This document shows positions 55,280 to 63,442 of a stretch of DNA of 64,000 nt, piece by piece (the stretch's first letter is position 1; every line of letters starts with the position of its first letter). Location of the stretch: positions 1 to 64,000 of the forward strand of contig PKDZ01000072.1 of the NCBI GenBank assembly GCA_002862785.1, written 5' to 3'. The stretch is from Flavobacteriales bacterium. Lineage in GTDB: Bacteria; Bacteroidota; Bacteroidia; Flavobacteriales_D; Sanyastnellaceae. Made by a program: the position numbers and the translations under genes. The notes beneath the pieces are model-generated. The model searched no databases, was not told the origin of the DNA, and saw only the letters and a program-made list of their open reading frames with translations.

Positions 55280-56179
55280 TCAGGAGAACGCGGGGGCGAC
55301 CTGGATGTCCTTGCTGCCCTTGGTATGGACGTAGAACCCTTCGCCCGACTTGACGCCGAGCTTGCCGGCCGTCACCATGTTGACCAGCAGCGGGCACGGC
55401 GCATATTTCGGCTGGCCAAATCCGTCGTGCAACACCCGAAGGATGCTCAAGCAGACGTCCAGCCCGATGAAATCCGCGAGGTGCAGTGGGCCCATCGGGT
55501 GGGCCATGCCGAGCTTCATCACCTCATCGATTTCCGCCACTCCGGCCACGCCCTCGTGCAGGCTGCAAATGGCCTCGTTGATCATGGGCATCAGGATGCG
55601 GTTGGCGACGAAACCCGGGTAATCGTTGACCTCCACCGGCACCTTGCCGAGCTGCTTGGAGAGGGCCACGGTGGTCTCGGTCGTGGCGTCGCTCGTGTCG
55701 TAGCCGCGGATGACCTCTACGAGCTTCATGATCGGCACGGGGTTCATGAAATGCATGCCGATCACTTGGGCCGGCCGCTTCGTGGCCGCCGCGATTTTCG
55801 TGATGGAAATGCTCGACGTATTGGTGGCCAAGATGCAGTGCTGCGGGGTGGCCGCATCGAGCTGCTGGAAGATCTTCAGCTTGAGGTCGAGACGTTCCGT
55901 GGTGGCCTCGACGACGAGATCCGCATCGGAGACAGCACCGTGCATCTCGGTGGACGTGCTCAGGCGGGCCAGTGTGGCCGCCTTGTCTTCAGCGGAAATG
56001 CGCTCCTTGGCCACCAGCCGATCGAGGTTGCGGTCGATGGTCGCCTGCGCCCGGTCAAGGGCGGCCGCATGAACGTCTACCAAGGTGACGGTATGCCCGC
56101 TCTGGGCAAAGACGTGGGCAATGCCGTTGCCCATCGTGCCGGCGCCGATGACGGCGACCCGCTTCAATCCCTCGCTCAT
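55280..56179 (-). CDS. 3-hydroxybutyryl/3-hydroxyacyl-CoA dehydrogenase
   Basis: 299-aa NAD-dependent dehydrogenase acting on 3-hydroxyacyl-CoA, likely the short-chain (3-hydroxybutyryl) type. The Rossmann motif VAVIGAGTMGNGIAHVFAQSG is at 8-28. The catalytic segment has HFMNPVP (about 142-148), where His pairs with Glu in LVEVIRG, and the C-terminal domain has DYPGFVANRILMPMINEA (about 187-204) and GLGM-like KLGMAHPMGP. Length fits Hbd/FadB2-type single-domain enzymes. It overlaps the DUF5606 gene by four bases (ATGA). Confidence 0.93.
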   Translation of the reverse strand: MSEGLKRVAVIGAGTMGNGIAHVFAQSGHTVTLVDVHAAALDRAQATIDRNLDRLVAKERISAEDKAATLARLSTSTEMHGAVSDADLVVEATTERLDLKLKIFQQLDAATPQHCILATNTSSISITKIAAATKRPAQVIGMHFMNPVPIMKLVEVIRGYDTSDATTETTVALSKQLGKVPVEVNDYPGFVANRILMPMINEAICSLHEGVAGVAEIDEVMKLGMAHPMGPLHLADFIGLDVCLSILRVLHDGFGQPKYAPCPLLVNMVTAGKLGVKSGEGFYVHTKGSKDIQVAPAFS

Positions 56180-56655
56180 GCCTCGTCGCCTTCGTTGGCT
56201 TCCTCCTCGACCTCAGCGGCTTCCTCGGCCGCTTCCTCCGCTGCGGGCGCCTCCTCTCCAGCCTCCTCATCCGAGAAGGGCAGCAGGGACAACTCGGCCA
56301 GCGCATTGTACCACGTGCAGAGCTTCTTCAGATCACTGTGGTAGACCCGCTCCTGGTCCAGGTCGGGCACAACCTGCGTGACGAAATCCCGCAATTCGGC
56401 ATGGGAAACCTTGGCATCCGGTGCCTTCTCCCCCTTGAGGTGGGCATGCATCGTGTTGAGCACCTCGGCCAGCGGCAAGTCCGCCTCGTAGGTGAAAATG
56501 CTGATGTCATCGAAGCTTGAGACACGGGCGGAAGCCGGAACGGCGGTCCGCTTCCCTTCCCCGAGGGGCTCCACGACAATGGCCCGGTGGGTGGTGTTCA
56601 GCACTTTGTACAGGCCGGGCTTGCCGGAGATGGCCAGGATGTCCTTTGGTTCCAT
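56176..56655 (-). CDS. DUF5606 family protein
   Basis: 159-aa protein matching the Bacteroidota DUF5606 family: start DILAISGKPGLYKVLNTTHRAIVVEPLGEGKR (5-36), ISIFTYEADLPLAEVLNTM (about 51-69), LCTWYNAL (about 111-118), and a very acidic Glu/Ala-rich tail (about 128-159). Function unknown; cytosolic. The start at 56655 fits the family N-terminus. On the minus strand TACTTTG (56661-56667) lies five bases before the ATG and may be its -7 box. It heads the cluster that runs to the OmpA genes. Confidence 0.85.
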   Translation of the reverse strand: MEPKDILAISGKPGLYKVLNTTHRAIVVEPLGEGKRTAVPASARVSSFDDISIFTYEADLPLAEVLNTMHAHLKGEKAPDAKVSHAELRDFVTQVVPDLDQERVYHSDLKKLCTWYNALAELSLLPFSDEEAGEEAPAAEEAAEEAAEVEEEANEGDEA

Positions 56656-56660
56656 GCGTG

Positions 56661-56668
56661 CAAAGTAC
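56661..56668 (-). promoter_or_regulatory. -7-like box upstream of DUF5606
   Basis: Minus strand GTACTTTGCACGC then ATG; TACTTTG resembles TAnnTTTG with one base less in the spacer. This would be the promoter of the DUF5606-hbd-holA-hemE-ompA cluster. Confidence 0.35.
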
Positions 56669-56761
56669 CTCCGCCGTGTCAGGTGAACACCGCCGCCAGC
56701 CCGCGCAGGACGGCGGCTTTCCCACATTTCATCCACTTTCTTCCACACCGACCAGGGCGGC

Positions 56762-57238
56762 TCAGCCGCAGGAAACCGGCCATGCCCGGTGCGGCCGGCA
56801 CACGCCATCCTCGGCACGGCGCCAGACCGCATTCTGCAACCCGTTGGAAATCATGAGCCAAGGGCACCCGAGGGCCAAGTCATACTTCGCGACCTGGTCG
56901 GCCACGGACTGATCGAGCCGGACCTGAGGGGCCTTGACCTCGACGGCGAGCGCCACACGGCCGTTCCGATCGAAACAGGCGATGTCGATGCGTCCGTCGA
57001 CCTGACCAACCCGGACCGGGTGCTCGAGCACCATGCGCGACAGCGGCCAACCAGAGGCGACGAGGGCGTGCACGACATGTTGGCGCACCCATTCCTCGGG
57101 TTCGAGCTTGACCCACTTCTTTCGAACGGCACACCGAATGGACCATTGGCCCTCCCGGAGCTCCACCTCCGTGACGCACGCCGGCAAAGCCAGTTCCGGC
57201 CAAAGGGCGCGAGGATCGGAAGCGGTGGAGCGGTTCAC
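56762..57238 (-). CDS. HsdR N-terminal-like PD-(D/E)XK nuclease-fold protein
   Basis: 158-aa protein of the small Bacteroidota group annotated as type I restriction enzyme HsdR N-terminal domain protein. VRKKWVKLEPEEWVRQHVV (about 39-57) is the family signature; GRIDIACFDRNGRVALAVEVKAP (about 83-105) carries the D...ExK nuclease-fold residues. It is not a complete HsdR: there is no helicase part and no HsdM/HsdS nearby. The frame extends to an ATG at 57307 but that overlaps the divergent gene; GTG 57238 aligns better with family N-termini. It often lies near holA in this phylum, which suits this context. Confidence 0.75.
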   Translation of the reverse strand: MNRSTASDPRALWPELALPACVTEVELREGQWSIRCAVRKKWVKLEPEEWVRQHVVHALVASGWPLSRMVLEHPVRVGQVDGRIDIACFDRNGRVALAVEVKAPQVRLDQSVADQVAKYDLALGCPWLMISNGLQNAVWRRAEDGVCRPHRAWPVSCG

Positions 57239-57293
57239 CCTGCGAAAGTGCAACAGCCGCGCACTAAATTGGGGCACCTTGAACCACAACCTG

Positions 57294-59075
57294 ATGGAGA
57301 ACCCCACTCGGCTTTTTGATTTTCCGCGCTACCAGTTGGCCAATGCGCCGCAGGACGCCATGATGACCATGCCCAACGAGGGCAACCGTGTTACGTATTC
57401 CACCCAGCAGTTCGTCGACGAGATGGACGCGGTGAGCCGTGGCCTCATCGCCCTCGGCCTCGAACCGGGCGAGCGCGTCGCGCTGATTTCCCACAACAAC
57501 CGCTGCGAGTGGAATCTGATGGACCACGGCATCCTGCAGGCCGGCGGCATCGATGTGCCTCTGTATCCGACGATGACCCCAGACGATTACGTCTACATCC
57601 TCAACCACAGTGAAAGCAAGTTCTGCTTCGTCTCCAACCAAGAACTCCACGACAAAGTCCAGTCCATCATGGAGCAGGTGCCCTCCCTCGAGGCCGTCTT
57701 CACCTTCGAAAAAGTGGAAGGCGCGAGGCATTGGAGCGAGGTCGTGGAGGCCGGCCGCGAAGCCGGGGAGCACGAAGCGACCCTGACCGCCCGCCGGGAC
57801 GCCGTGACCGACACGGACATGGCCACCATCATCTACACCTCCGGCACCACGGGCAAACCGAAGGGGGTGATGCTGACCCACCGCAACATTGCCCAGAACG
57901 CCCTCAACAGCGTGCCACGTCTGCCGGAGCGCGAAGCCGGAACCGATTACCGCGTCCTGAGCTTCCTGCCGGTCTGCCACATTTTCGAGCGCATGCTACA
58001 CTACCTGTACATGCACGAGGGCGCCATGATTCACTTCGGCGAGAGCCTGGAGACGGTCAAGGACGACCTGGCCGGCGCCAAGCCGCACATGTTCACCGCT
58101 GTGCCGCGTCTGCTCGAGAAGTTCTACGACGGCATTGTCGCGAAGGGCCAGGCGGCCGGCGGCGTCAAGGCGCGCATCTTCAGCTGGGCTGTCGGCGTTG
58201 CCCTCCAATGGGAGCCGGACGGTCAGAACGGCGGTTTCTACGAGTGGAAGCTCGGCATCGCCCGCAAGCTCGTCTTCGACAAGGTCAAAGAGGCCCTCGG
58301 CCTGACCCAAATCATGGCGGTGGCCTGTGGTTCCGCCGCATTGGCCCCTCGCCTCGCCCGCTTCTTCAACGGCGCCGGCATCCCGGTGTACGAGGGGTAC
58401 GGCCTGACCGAAACCTCGCCTGTGGTGTCCGTCAACACATTCAACCAGCCCAACATGCTCCGCGTGGGCACGGTGGGCAAGCTCATCGACGACACGGAGG
58501 TCCAGATCGCCGAGGACGGCGAAATCCTCGTCAAGGGCCATCAGGTCATGATGGGCTACTACAAGGACCAGGACAAGACCGACGAGGTCATCAAGGACGG
58601 TTGGTTCCACACCGGCGACATCGGCGTCATTGAGGACGGGTTCCTGCGCATCACCGACCGCAAGAAGGAGATGTTCAAGACCTCCGCCGGCAAGTATGTC
58701 GCGCCACAGCTCCTCGAGAATGCCATCAAGGGCTCGCGTTTCGTGGAACAGGTCATCGTCATCGGCGAAAGCCGCAAGCACCCCTCCGCCCTGGTGGTGC
58801 CCGACATGGTCGCCCTGGAAGAATGGTGCAAGCGCCACAACCGCGATTGCCCAGCCGCTGCCGACGTCCCGAAGGACGAGGAGATTTGCGCTCGCATCAC
58901 CGCAGACATCGAGGGCCTTGTGTCCTCCTTTGCCTCGTGGGAGCGCGTCAAGCAGGTGCGGGTGCTGCCCGAGCCGTTCTCCATCGACGGTGGAGAGCTC
59001 ACCCCTACCCTCAAGCTCAAGCGGAAGCCGATTCTGGCCAAATACGCGGATCTGATTGAATCCATCTACGCCTGA
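57294..59075 (+). CDS. Long-chain acyl-CoA synthetase (AMP-forming)
   Basis: 593-aa AMP-dependent synthetase that activates fatty acids to acyl-CoA. Motifs: IIYTSGTTGKPKGVMLTHRN (about 179-198, P-loop), FLPVCHIFERM (about 224-234), GYGLTETSP (about 369-377), DGWFHTGDIG (about 435-444) and ITDRKKEMFKTSAGKYVAP (about 453-471) with the conserved Lys. It has the long insertion of the FadD15/ACSL group. ATG 57294 gives the usual N-terminus; further upstream the frame lies over the divergent gene. It joins the next gene by a TGATG overlap and heads the plus-strand run to the window end. Confidence 0.93.
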   Translation: MENPTRLFDFPRYQLANAPQDAMMTMPNEGNRVTYSTQQFVDEMDAVSRGLIALGLEPGERVALISHNNRCEWNLMDHGILQAGGIDVPLYPTMTPDDYVYILNHSESKFCFVSNQELHDKVQSIMEQVPSLEAVFTFEKVEGARHWSEVVEAGREAGEHEATLTARRDAVTDTDMATIIYTSGTTGKPKGVMLTHRNIAQNALNSVPRLPEREAGTDYRVLSFLPVCHIFERMLHYLYMHEGAMIHFGESLETVKDDLAGAKPHMFTAVPRLLEKFYDGIVAKGQAAGGVKARIFSWAVGVALQWEPDGQNGGFYEWKLGIARKLVFDKVKEALGLTQIMAVACGSAALAPRLARFFNGAGIPVYEGYGLTETSPVVSVNTFNQPNMLRVGTVGKLIDDTEVQIAEDGEILVKGHQVMMGYYKDQDKTDEVIKDGWFHTGDIGVIEDGFLRITDRKKEMFKTSAGKYVAPQLLENAIKGSRFVEQVIVIGESRKHPSALVVPDMVALEEWCKRHNRDCPAAADVPKDEEICARITADIEGLVSSFASWERVKQVRVLPEPFSIDGGELTPTLKLKRKPILAKYADLIESIYA

Positions 59076-59650
59076 TGGACGCCCTGCAGGCCTGGGATGA
59101 GGCCCTGCTGCTGACCCTCAATGGACACCCCGATTGGCTGCACCACACGGCCTGGGTGCTCACGTCCAAATGGGCGGCCGCGCCGGTGGTCCTGCTCATC
59201 CTGTTCCGGCTGTTCAAAGGGGGCATCCGCAGAAGCGCTTGGATTGCGCTCGCTGCCTTCCTCGTGACCTTCGCCGGAACCGACGCCATCTCCAGCCGGC
59301 TCATGAAACCGGGTTTTGAACGCCTGCGCCCAAGCCACGAAGACCGACTTTCCGATGCGCTGACCCTGCACCAATTCGAAGACGGCTCCATCTACCGGGG
59401 AGGGCGATTCGGGTTCGTCTCCTCCCACGCCGCCAACACCTTTGGCCTGGCCACCCTCGCCGTCCTGATGTTCGGCGCCGGAGCCTGGCGATGGCTGTGG
59501 CTGTGGGCCCTGCTCGTGTCATGGACCAGAATCTATCTCGGCGTGCATTATCCGGGCGACATTCTTTTTGGCGCGTTGTTTGGCGCAGGATGGGCCGCTG
59601 CTTGCCTCACCCTCTTCCGGAAGATTGACCCCCGAATCCAGACCCCATGA
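59075..59650 (+). CDS. PAP2-superfamily membrane phosphatase
   Basis: 191-aa inner-membrane protein with about five helices. The PAP2 phosphatase motifs are KPGFERLRPS (about 78-87, motif 1 KX6RP), SSHAANTFG (about 114-122, motif 2 with His) and SWTRIYLGVHYPGDILFG (about 149-166, motif 3 SRX5HX3D). It likely removes phosphate from a lipid such as phosphatidic acid or undecaprenyl diphosphate. It starts inside the stop codon of the acyl-CoA ligase gene (TGATG) and overlaps the next gene by four bases, so coupling is tight. Confidence 0.92.
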   Translation: MDALQAWDEALLLTLNGHPDWLHHTAWVLTSKWAAAPVVLLILFRLFKGGIRRSAWIALAAFLVTFAGTDAISSRLMKPGFERLRPSHEDRLSDALTLHQFEDGSIYRGGRFGFVSSHAANTFGLATLAVLMFGAGAWRWLWLWALLVSWTRIYLGVHYPGDILFGALFGAGWAAACLTLFRKIDPRIQTP

Positions 59651-60027
59651 ACGCCCTCTCCCTCCCCTTTCTCGTCGGCATTTTCCTCGGCGGCGGAGCC
59701 GGATCGGTCCTCCGCCACCTGCTGGGCGTCTGGCTCAATGGCCGGCACCTCATGCCCCTTGGCACCCTCGCCGCGAATCTCGTGGCCACGGGCCTGCTGG
59801 CGATGGTCACCCTGAAGGTCGCCGCCCGCTTTCCTGAGGGCCACGTGCTGCCCGCTGCCCTCGCCATCGGCCTGTGCGGAGGATTCAGCACCTTCAGCAC
59901 GTTCAGCGCCGACACCCACCGCCTCTTCGCCGCTGGACATTGGGGATGGGGCACCCTGAACATTGCGGCCAGCGTCCTCGGCTGCGTTCTCGTCTTCGCC
60001 CTCGTGGCCGCCACCGTGCGGCGTTAA
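59647..60027 (+). CDS. crcB: Fluoride exporter/channel
   Basis: 126-aa protein with four helices: FluC/CrcB fluoride channel. Family motifs: GGGAGSVLRHLLG (15-27), GTLAANLVATGLLA (38-51, with the conserved Asn) and GLCGGFSTFSTFSAD (75-89, the Phe-box and Thr/Ser track). It forms a dual-topology dimer that lets fluoride leave the cell. The gene overlaps the PAP2 gene by four bases (ATGA). No fluoride riboswitch is visible, as the gene is internal to an operon. Confidence 0.95.
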   Translation: MNALSLPFLVGIFLGGGAGSVLRHLLGVWLNGRHLMPLGTLAANLVATGLLAMVTLKVAARFPEGHVLPAALAIGLCGGFSTFSTFSADTHRLFAAGHWGWGTLNIAASVLGCVLVFALVAATVRR

Positions 60028-60053
60028 CTTCACGGACGATTCACGACCTCACC

Positions 60054-61724
60054 ATGCCCACCTGTTTGCCCCGGCTCCTCGCTCTCGGCCTCATTGTGCT
60101 TCCCCTCCTTGCCTGCGCGCAGAAGCGGAAGAAAAAGGACACACCGCCCAAGCTCATCGTCGCCCTGACGGTGGACCAGATGCGCGCCGATTACCTCACG
60201 CGATATGCCGACGGATTCGGGATGGACGGTTTCGTCCGGCTCATCGACGAGGGCTTCATGTCGCTCGACCACCATTTCAGCTATGCGCCGACCTATACCG
60301 GGCCCGGCCATGCGAGCATCGCCACGGGGACCACGCCTGCGGTGCACGGCATCATCGGCAACAACTGGTATTCCCGGGCAGAAAGCCGCAAAGTCTACTG
60401 CGCCGAGGACGCTTCCGTGAACCCTGTGGCCATGCCGGGGACGGATCCCGGTTCCAAGGGGCAGATGTCTCCGGGAAGGATGCACGGCAGCACCTGGGCG
60501 GACGAACTCAAACTGCATTTCACCCGCCCCGATGGCACGGCCCCGATCGTCATCGGCGCGAGCATGAAAGACCGTGGCGCCATTCTCCCGGCAGGCCATG
60601 CGGCGGACGCAGCCTACTGGCTCAACCAGGGCGACTTCATCACCAGCAACCACTATCTCGAAACGCTCCCGGAATGGGTGCAAAATTTCAATGAATCCAA
60701 TGCCCTTGAAGACAGGCTAAATGATGGATGGAATCTTCGTGACAATCCAGAAACCTACACGGGAAGTTCTGTTGACAATACTCCTTATGAAAGCAAATGG
60801 AAAGGCGTCGACCGCCCCACCTTTCCCTACGACCTTGCGGCCCTGGCCGAAGCCAATGGCGGAAAGGACATCGTCAAGGGCACCCCGATCGGAAATGATC
60901 TGCTCGTCGACTTCGGTCTCGCGGCCATCGACGCCCACGGACTCGGCCTCGACGACACGCCCGACGTCCTTGCCCTCTCCTTCAGCAGCACCGACTACGT
61001 GGGGCACCAGTTCGGCGCCCATGCCATGGAGACTGAGGACACCTACCGCCGGCTGGACGATGCGCTGACCCGCCTGTTCGACGCTCTGGATGAAAAGGTG
61101 GGCATGGGCGAATGGATGGCGTTTCTGACTGCAGACCATGGGGCCGTGACGGTACCCGGACAGGAGAAGGCCCGAGGTCTGCCCGTCGACTATTGGAATC
61201 CCGAGCCCATGAAGGCCCGGGTGGACACGGCTGTGGCTCAGCGCTACGGGCGCACCGACTTGATCCTGACCTACGACAACGACCAGTTCTTCCTGAATCG
61301 CCCACTGCTGCTCGACGCCGGACTGGACCTCGACGAGGTGGCCCGGTTCGTCGCCGGCGTGGCGGAAACCGCCCCCGAGGTGCAACGCGTGCTGACCGCA
61401 GAGGAATTGCGGCCCGGCGCATTCTTCGAGGGCGCCGAAGCCAACGTGCTTCGGGGCTGGAGCGCCAAAATGTCCGGCGATGTGGTCGTCATGCTCAAGC
61501 CGGGCTTCCTCGAATATGGCCGGACCGGAACGAGCCATGGCAGCCCCTACGCCTATGACACCCACGTGCCCTTCCTCATCATGGGACCGGGCGTGCCCGA
61601 AGGCCTGACCGGCATGGCCCGCACCGAAATCCGGGACATCGCCCCGACCCTGTCGGCCCTGATCGGCTTCCCACGCCCCAGCGGATGCACCGGCCGCCCC
61701 ATCGAAGACCTTTTCTACGAATGA
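60054..61724 (+). CDS. PafA-type alkaline phosphatase lipoprotein
   Basis: 556-aa phosphatase of the alkaline phosphatase/nucleotide pyrophosphatase superfamily, with lipobox LLAC (Cys21). The catalytic Thr is most likely Thr82 in APTYTGPGHASI, and Asn103 lies 21 residues later as in PafA. SMKDRGAILPAGH (170-182) carries Lys172 and Arg174, the monoesterase signature of PafA. Metal ligands include D41 (TVDQMRADY), D359-H363-type DYVGHQ and TADHGA (about 358-363). It should release phosphate from organic phosphomonoesters in the periplasm or at the surface. Bases 60682-60806 have markedly lower GC and other codon choice than the rest of the gene. It starts 26 nt after crcB and overlaps the next gene by four bases. 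Confidence 0.9.
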   Translation: MPTCLPRLLALGLIVLPLLACAQKRKKKDTPPKLIVALTVDQMRADYLTRYADGFGMDGFVRLIDEGFMSLDHHFSYAPTYTGPGHASIATGTTPAVHGIIGNNWYSRAESRKVYCAEDASVNPVAMPGTDPGSKGQMSPGRMHGSTWADELKLHFTRPDGTAPIVIGASMKDRGAILPAGHAADAAYWLNQGDFITSNHYLETLPEWVQNFNESNALEDRLNDGWNLRDNPETYTGSSVDNTPYESKWKGVDRPTFPYDLAALAEANGGKDIVKGTPIGNDLLVDFGLAAIDAHGLGLDDTPDVLALSFSSTDYVGHQFGAHAMETEDTYRRLDDALTRLFDALDEKVGMGEWMAFLTADHGAVTVPGQEKARGLPVDYWNPEPMKARVDTAVAQRYGRTDLILTYDNDQFFLNRPLLLDAGLDLDEVARFVAGVAETAPEVQRVLTAEELRPGAFFEGAEANVLRGWSAKMSGDVVVMLKPGFLEYGRTGTSHGSPYAYDTHVPFLIMGPGVPEGLTGMARTEIRDIAPTLSALIGFPRPSGCTGRPIEDLFYE

Positions 61725-63391
61725 GCACCATCCGGCACCGCATCGAGCGCGATGGACGGCATGAGCTGCTCATCACCTCCACGTTTCCCGCCGGCACAGA
61801 CCACATCCAGCTGCCCGTCTGGCGACCAGGACGCTACGAGCGCGGGGATTTCGGCCAGTACGTGCGCGACATGGCGCAAAAAACAGACGGCGGCTGGACG
61901 GCCCTGCCTCAGACGGAACTGCACCGTTGGAACTGCCTGAAGACCGACACCGCGGTCGAGGTCCGGTTCCGGTTCACGGCGGCCCAGCTCAATGCCGGCA
62001 GCACCTGGGCGGACGATGCGCTGCTCTACGTCAACCCGGTCAACTGTTTGCCCTACCACCCGGACCTGGCCGAATCGTCCGTCGAGATCCATCTTCCGGA
62101 CGTGCCCCACACCTGGAGCCTGGCCACAGCCCTGCCCCACATGGCAGACAGCGACGACGGGCTCTACTTGTCCGCCCGGGGCACCCAAGAACTGATGGAC
62201 AGCCCCTGGATCGCTGCACCCCCGTCGGACCTGTGGCATGGAGAATACGAGGTCGACGGACACACCTTCCATGTGCACGTCTGGGGCGGCCGCCACTATG
62301 ACGAGGCCGCCTTCATGGAGGCCCACCGGAAATTCACTGAGGCCCAGATGACCGTGTTCGGCTGGCTCCCCGTCCCGCAATACCATTTCCTCTACCTCTT
62401 CCCGGACTTTCCTGCGCGCCACGGCGTGGAACACGAAGCGTCCACCGTGATCACCTGGGGCCCGGCCGATGGCCTGACCCACGACGACGGTCAACCCTCC
62501 CCGGGCATGGAAGAGGTCATCGACATCGCGAGCCACGAACTCGTGCACACCTGGAATGTCAAGCGGCTCAGGCCGGCCGAGTGGATGCCCTATGACTTCT
62601 CTCAAGCTTGCCCCAGCCGGCTCGGCTATGTGGCGGAGGGCGTCACGACCTACCTCGGTGACCTGTTCCTGCTCGAGGCCGAGGTCATCAGCATGGAAGG
62701 CTGGCTGGCCCGCTTCGAGAAACTGCTCACGCGCCACCTCTGGAATCCCGGCCGGCTTGAGACGTCCGTGGCCGACAGCAGCGTGCAAACGTGGCTGGAT
62801 GGCTACGCAGTCGGCGTGCCCCACCGCCGGGGCAACATCTACGTGGAGGGCGCCGTCCTGGCGTTTCTGTGCGATGTGGCCCTGAACCGGGCCGGAGGCG
62901 GTTGGCTGATGGACGCCCTGTCCGAGTTGACCGGCCCGGACCAGCCCCGCGCCCTCACCGAAGCCATCTGGTGGTCCAAGCTCGAGGAGCGGGCCAGCGC
63001 CCGAGGGCCGGAGGGCGCCGAGGAGATCCGTCGGCTCCGCGCCGACTTCTGCGAAGGCACGGAAGACAGCTGGCCCGACCTGGTCGACGCCCTCCTCCAC
63101 CAGGGAGTCCAAGCGACGCTGGAGCCTCATGAGGATGCTTTGGCCCGCTGCGGTGCGCTGTGCGGCAAAGGCCGGGAAGGCCGGACCGAGGTGAAGGTGT
63201 GCTGGCCGGACAGTGCGGCCTGGCAGGCCGGGCTGCGCCGCGGCGATGTCGTGGACTCCACCACGGAGGAAGGCCAGAATTTGGTCGTCGAATGGAAGCG
63301 GGATGCAGTTCATGTCGAGCGCGCCACCCTGCCCGTGCCTGCAGGAGCTGGCCATTTTGCGCGGCCCCGGTTGGCGGCCTTTCCAGGCTGA
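61721..63391 (+). CDS. M61-family (glycyl aminopeptidase-like) metallopeptidase
   Basis: 556-aa zinc peptidase. The zinc motif is SHELVHTWNVKR (271-282; His272, Glu273, His276), with the third ligand probably Glu in AEGVTTYLGD (about 304-313). GVEHEAST (235-242) is the M61 signature. An N-terminal beta-domain (about 5-170) and a C-terminal PDZ-like part (VKVCWPDSAAWQAGLRRGDVVDS, about 500-522) are present, as in family M61. There is no signal peptide, so it is probably cytosolic. It begins inside the stop of the PafA gene (ATGA). Length is normal. Confidence 0.9.
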   Translation: MSTIRHRIERDGRHELLITSTFPAGTDHIQLPVWRPGRYERGDFGQYVRDMAQKTDGGWTALPQTELHRWNCLKTDTAVEVRFRFTAAQLNAGSTWADDALLYVNPVNCLPYHPDLAESSVEIHLPDVPHTWSLATALPHMADSDDGLYLSARGTQELMDSPWIAAPPSDLWHGEYEVDGHTFHVHVWGGRHYDEAAFMEAHRKFTEAQMTVFGWLPVPQYHFLYLFPDFPARHGVEHEASTVITWGPADGLTHDDGQPSPGMEEVIDIASHELVHTWNVKRLRPAEWMPYDFSQACPSRLGYVAEGVTTYLGDLFLLEAEVISMEGWLARFEKLLTRHLWNPGRLETSVADSSVQTWLDGYAVGVPHRRGNIYVEGAVLAFLCDVALNRAGGGWLMDALSELTGPDQPRALTEAIWWSKLEERASARGPEGAEEIRRLRADFCEGTEDSWPDLVDALLHQGVQATLEPHEDALARCGALCGKGREGRTEVKVCWPDSAAWQAGLRRGDVVDSTTEEGQNLVVEWKRDAVHVERATLPVPAGAGHFARPRLAAFPG

Positions 63392-63442
63392 CCTGCCTTG
63401 AAACCGTGGCCCCGGTCACAGCAAATCAACTTCACAACACCC

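Noticed and set aside
56762-57238. Type I restriction system suggested by the HsdR N-terminal-like protein
   Set aside because: Only the small nuclease-fold domain is present, beside holA and other housekeeping genes. This is a conserved Bacteroidota gene rather than a defence locus.
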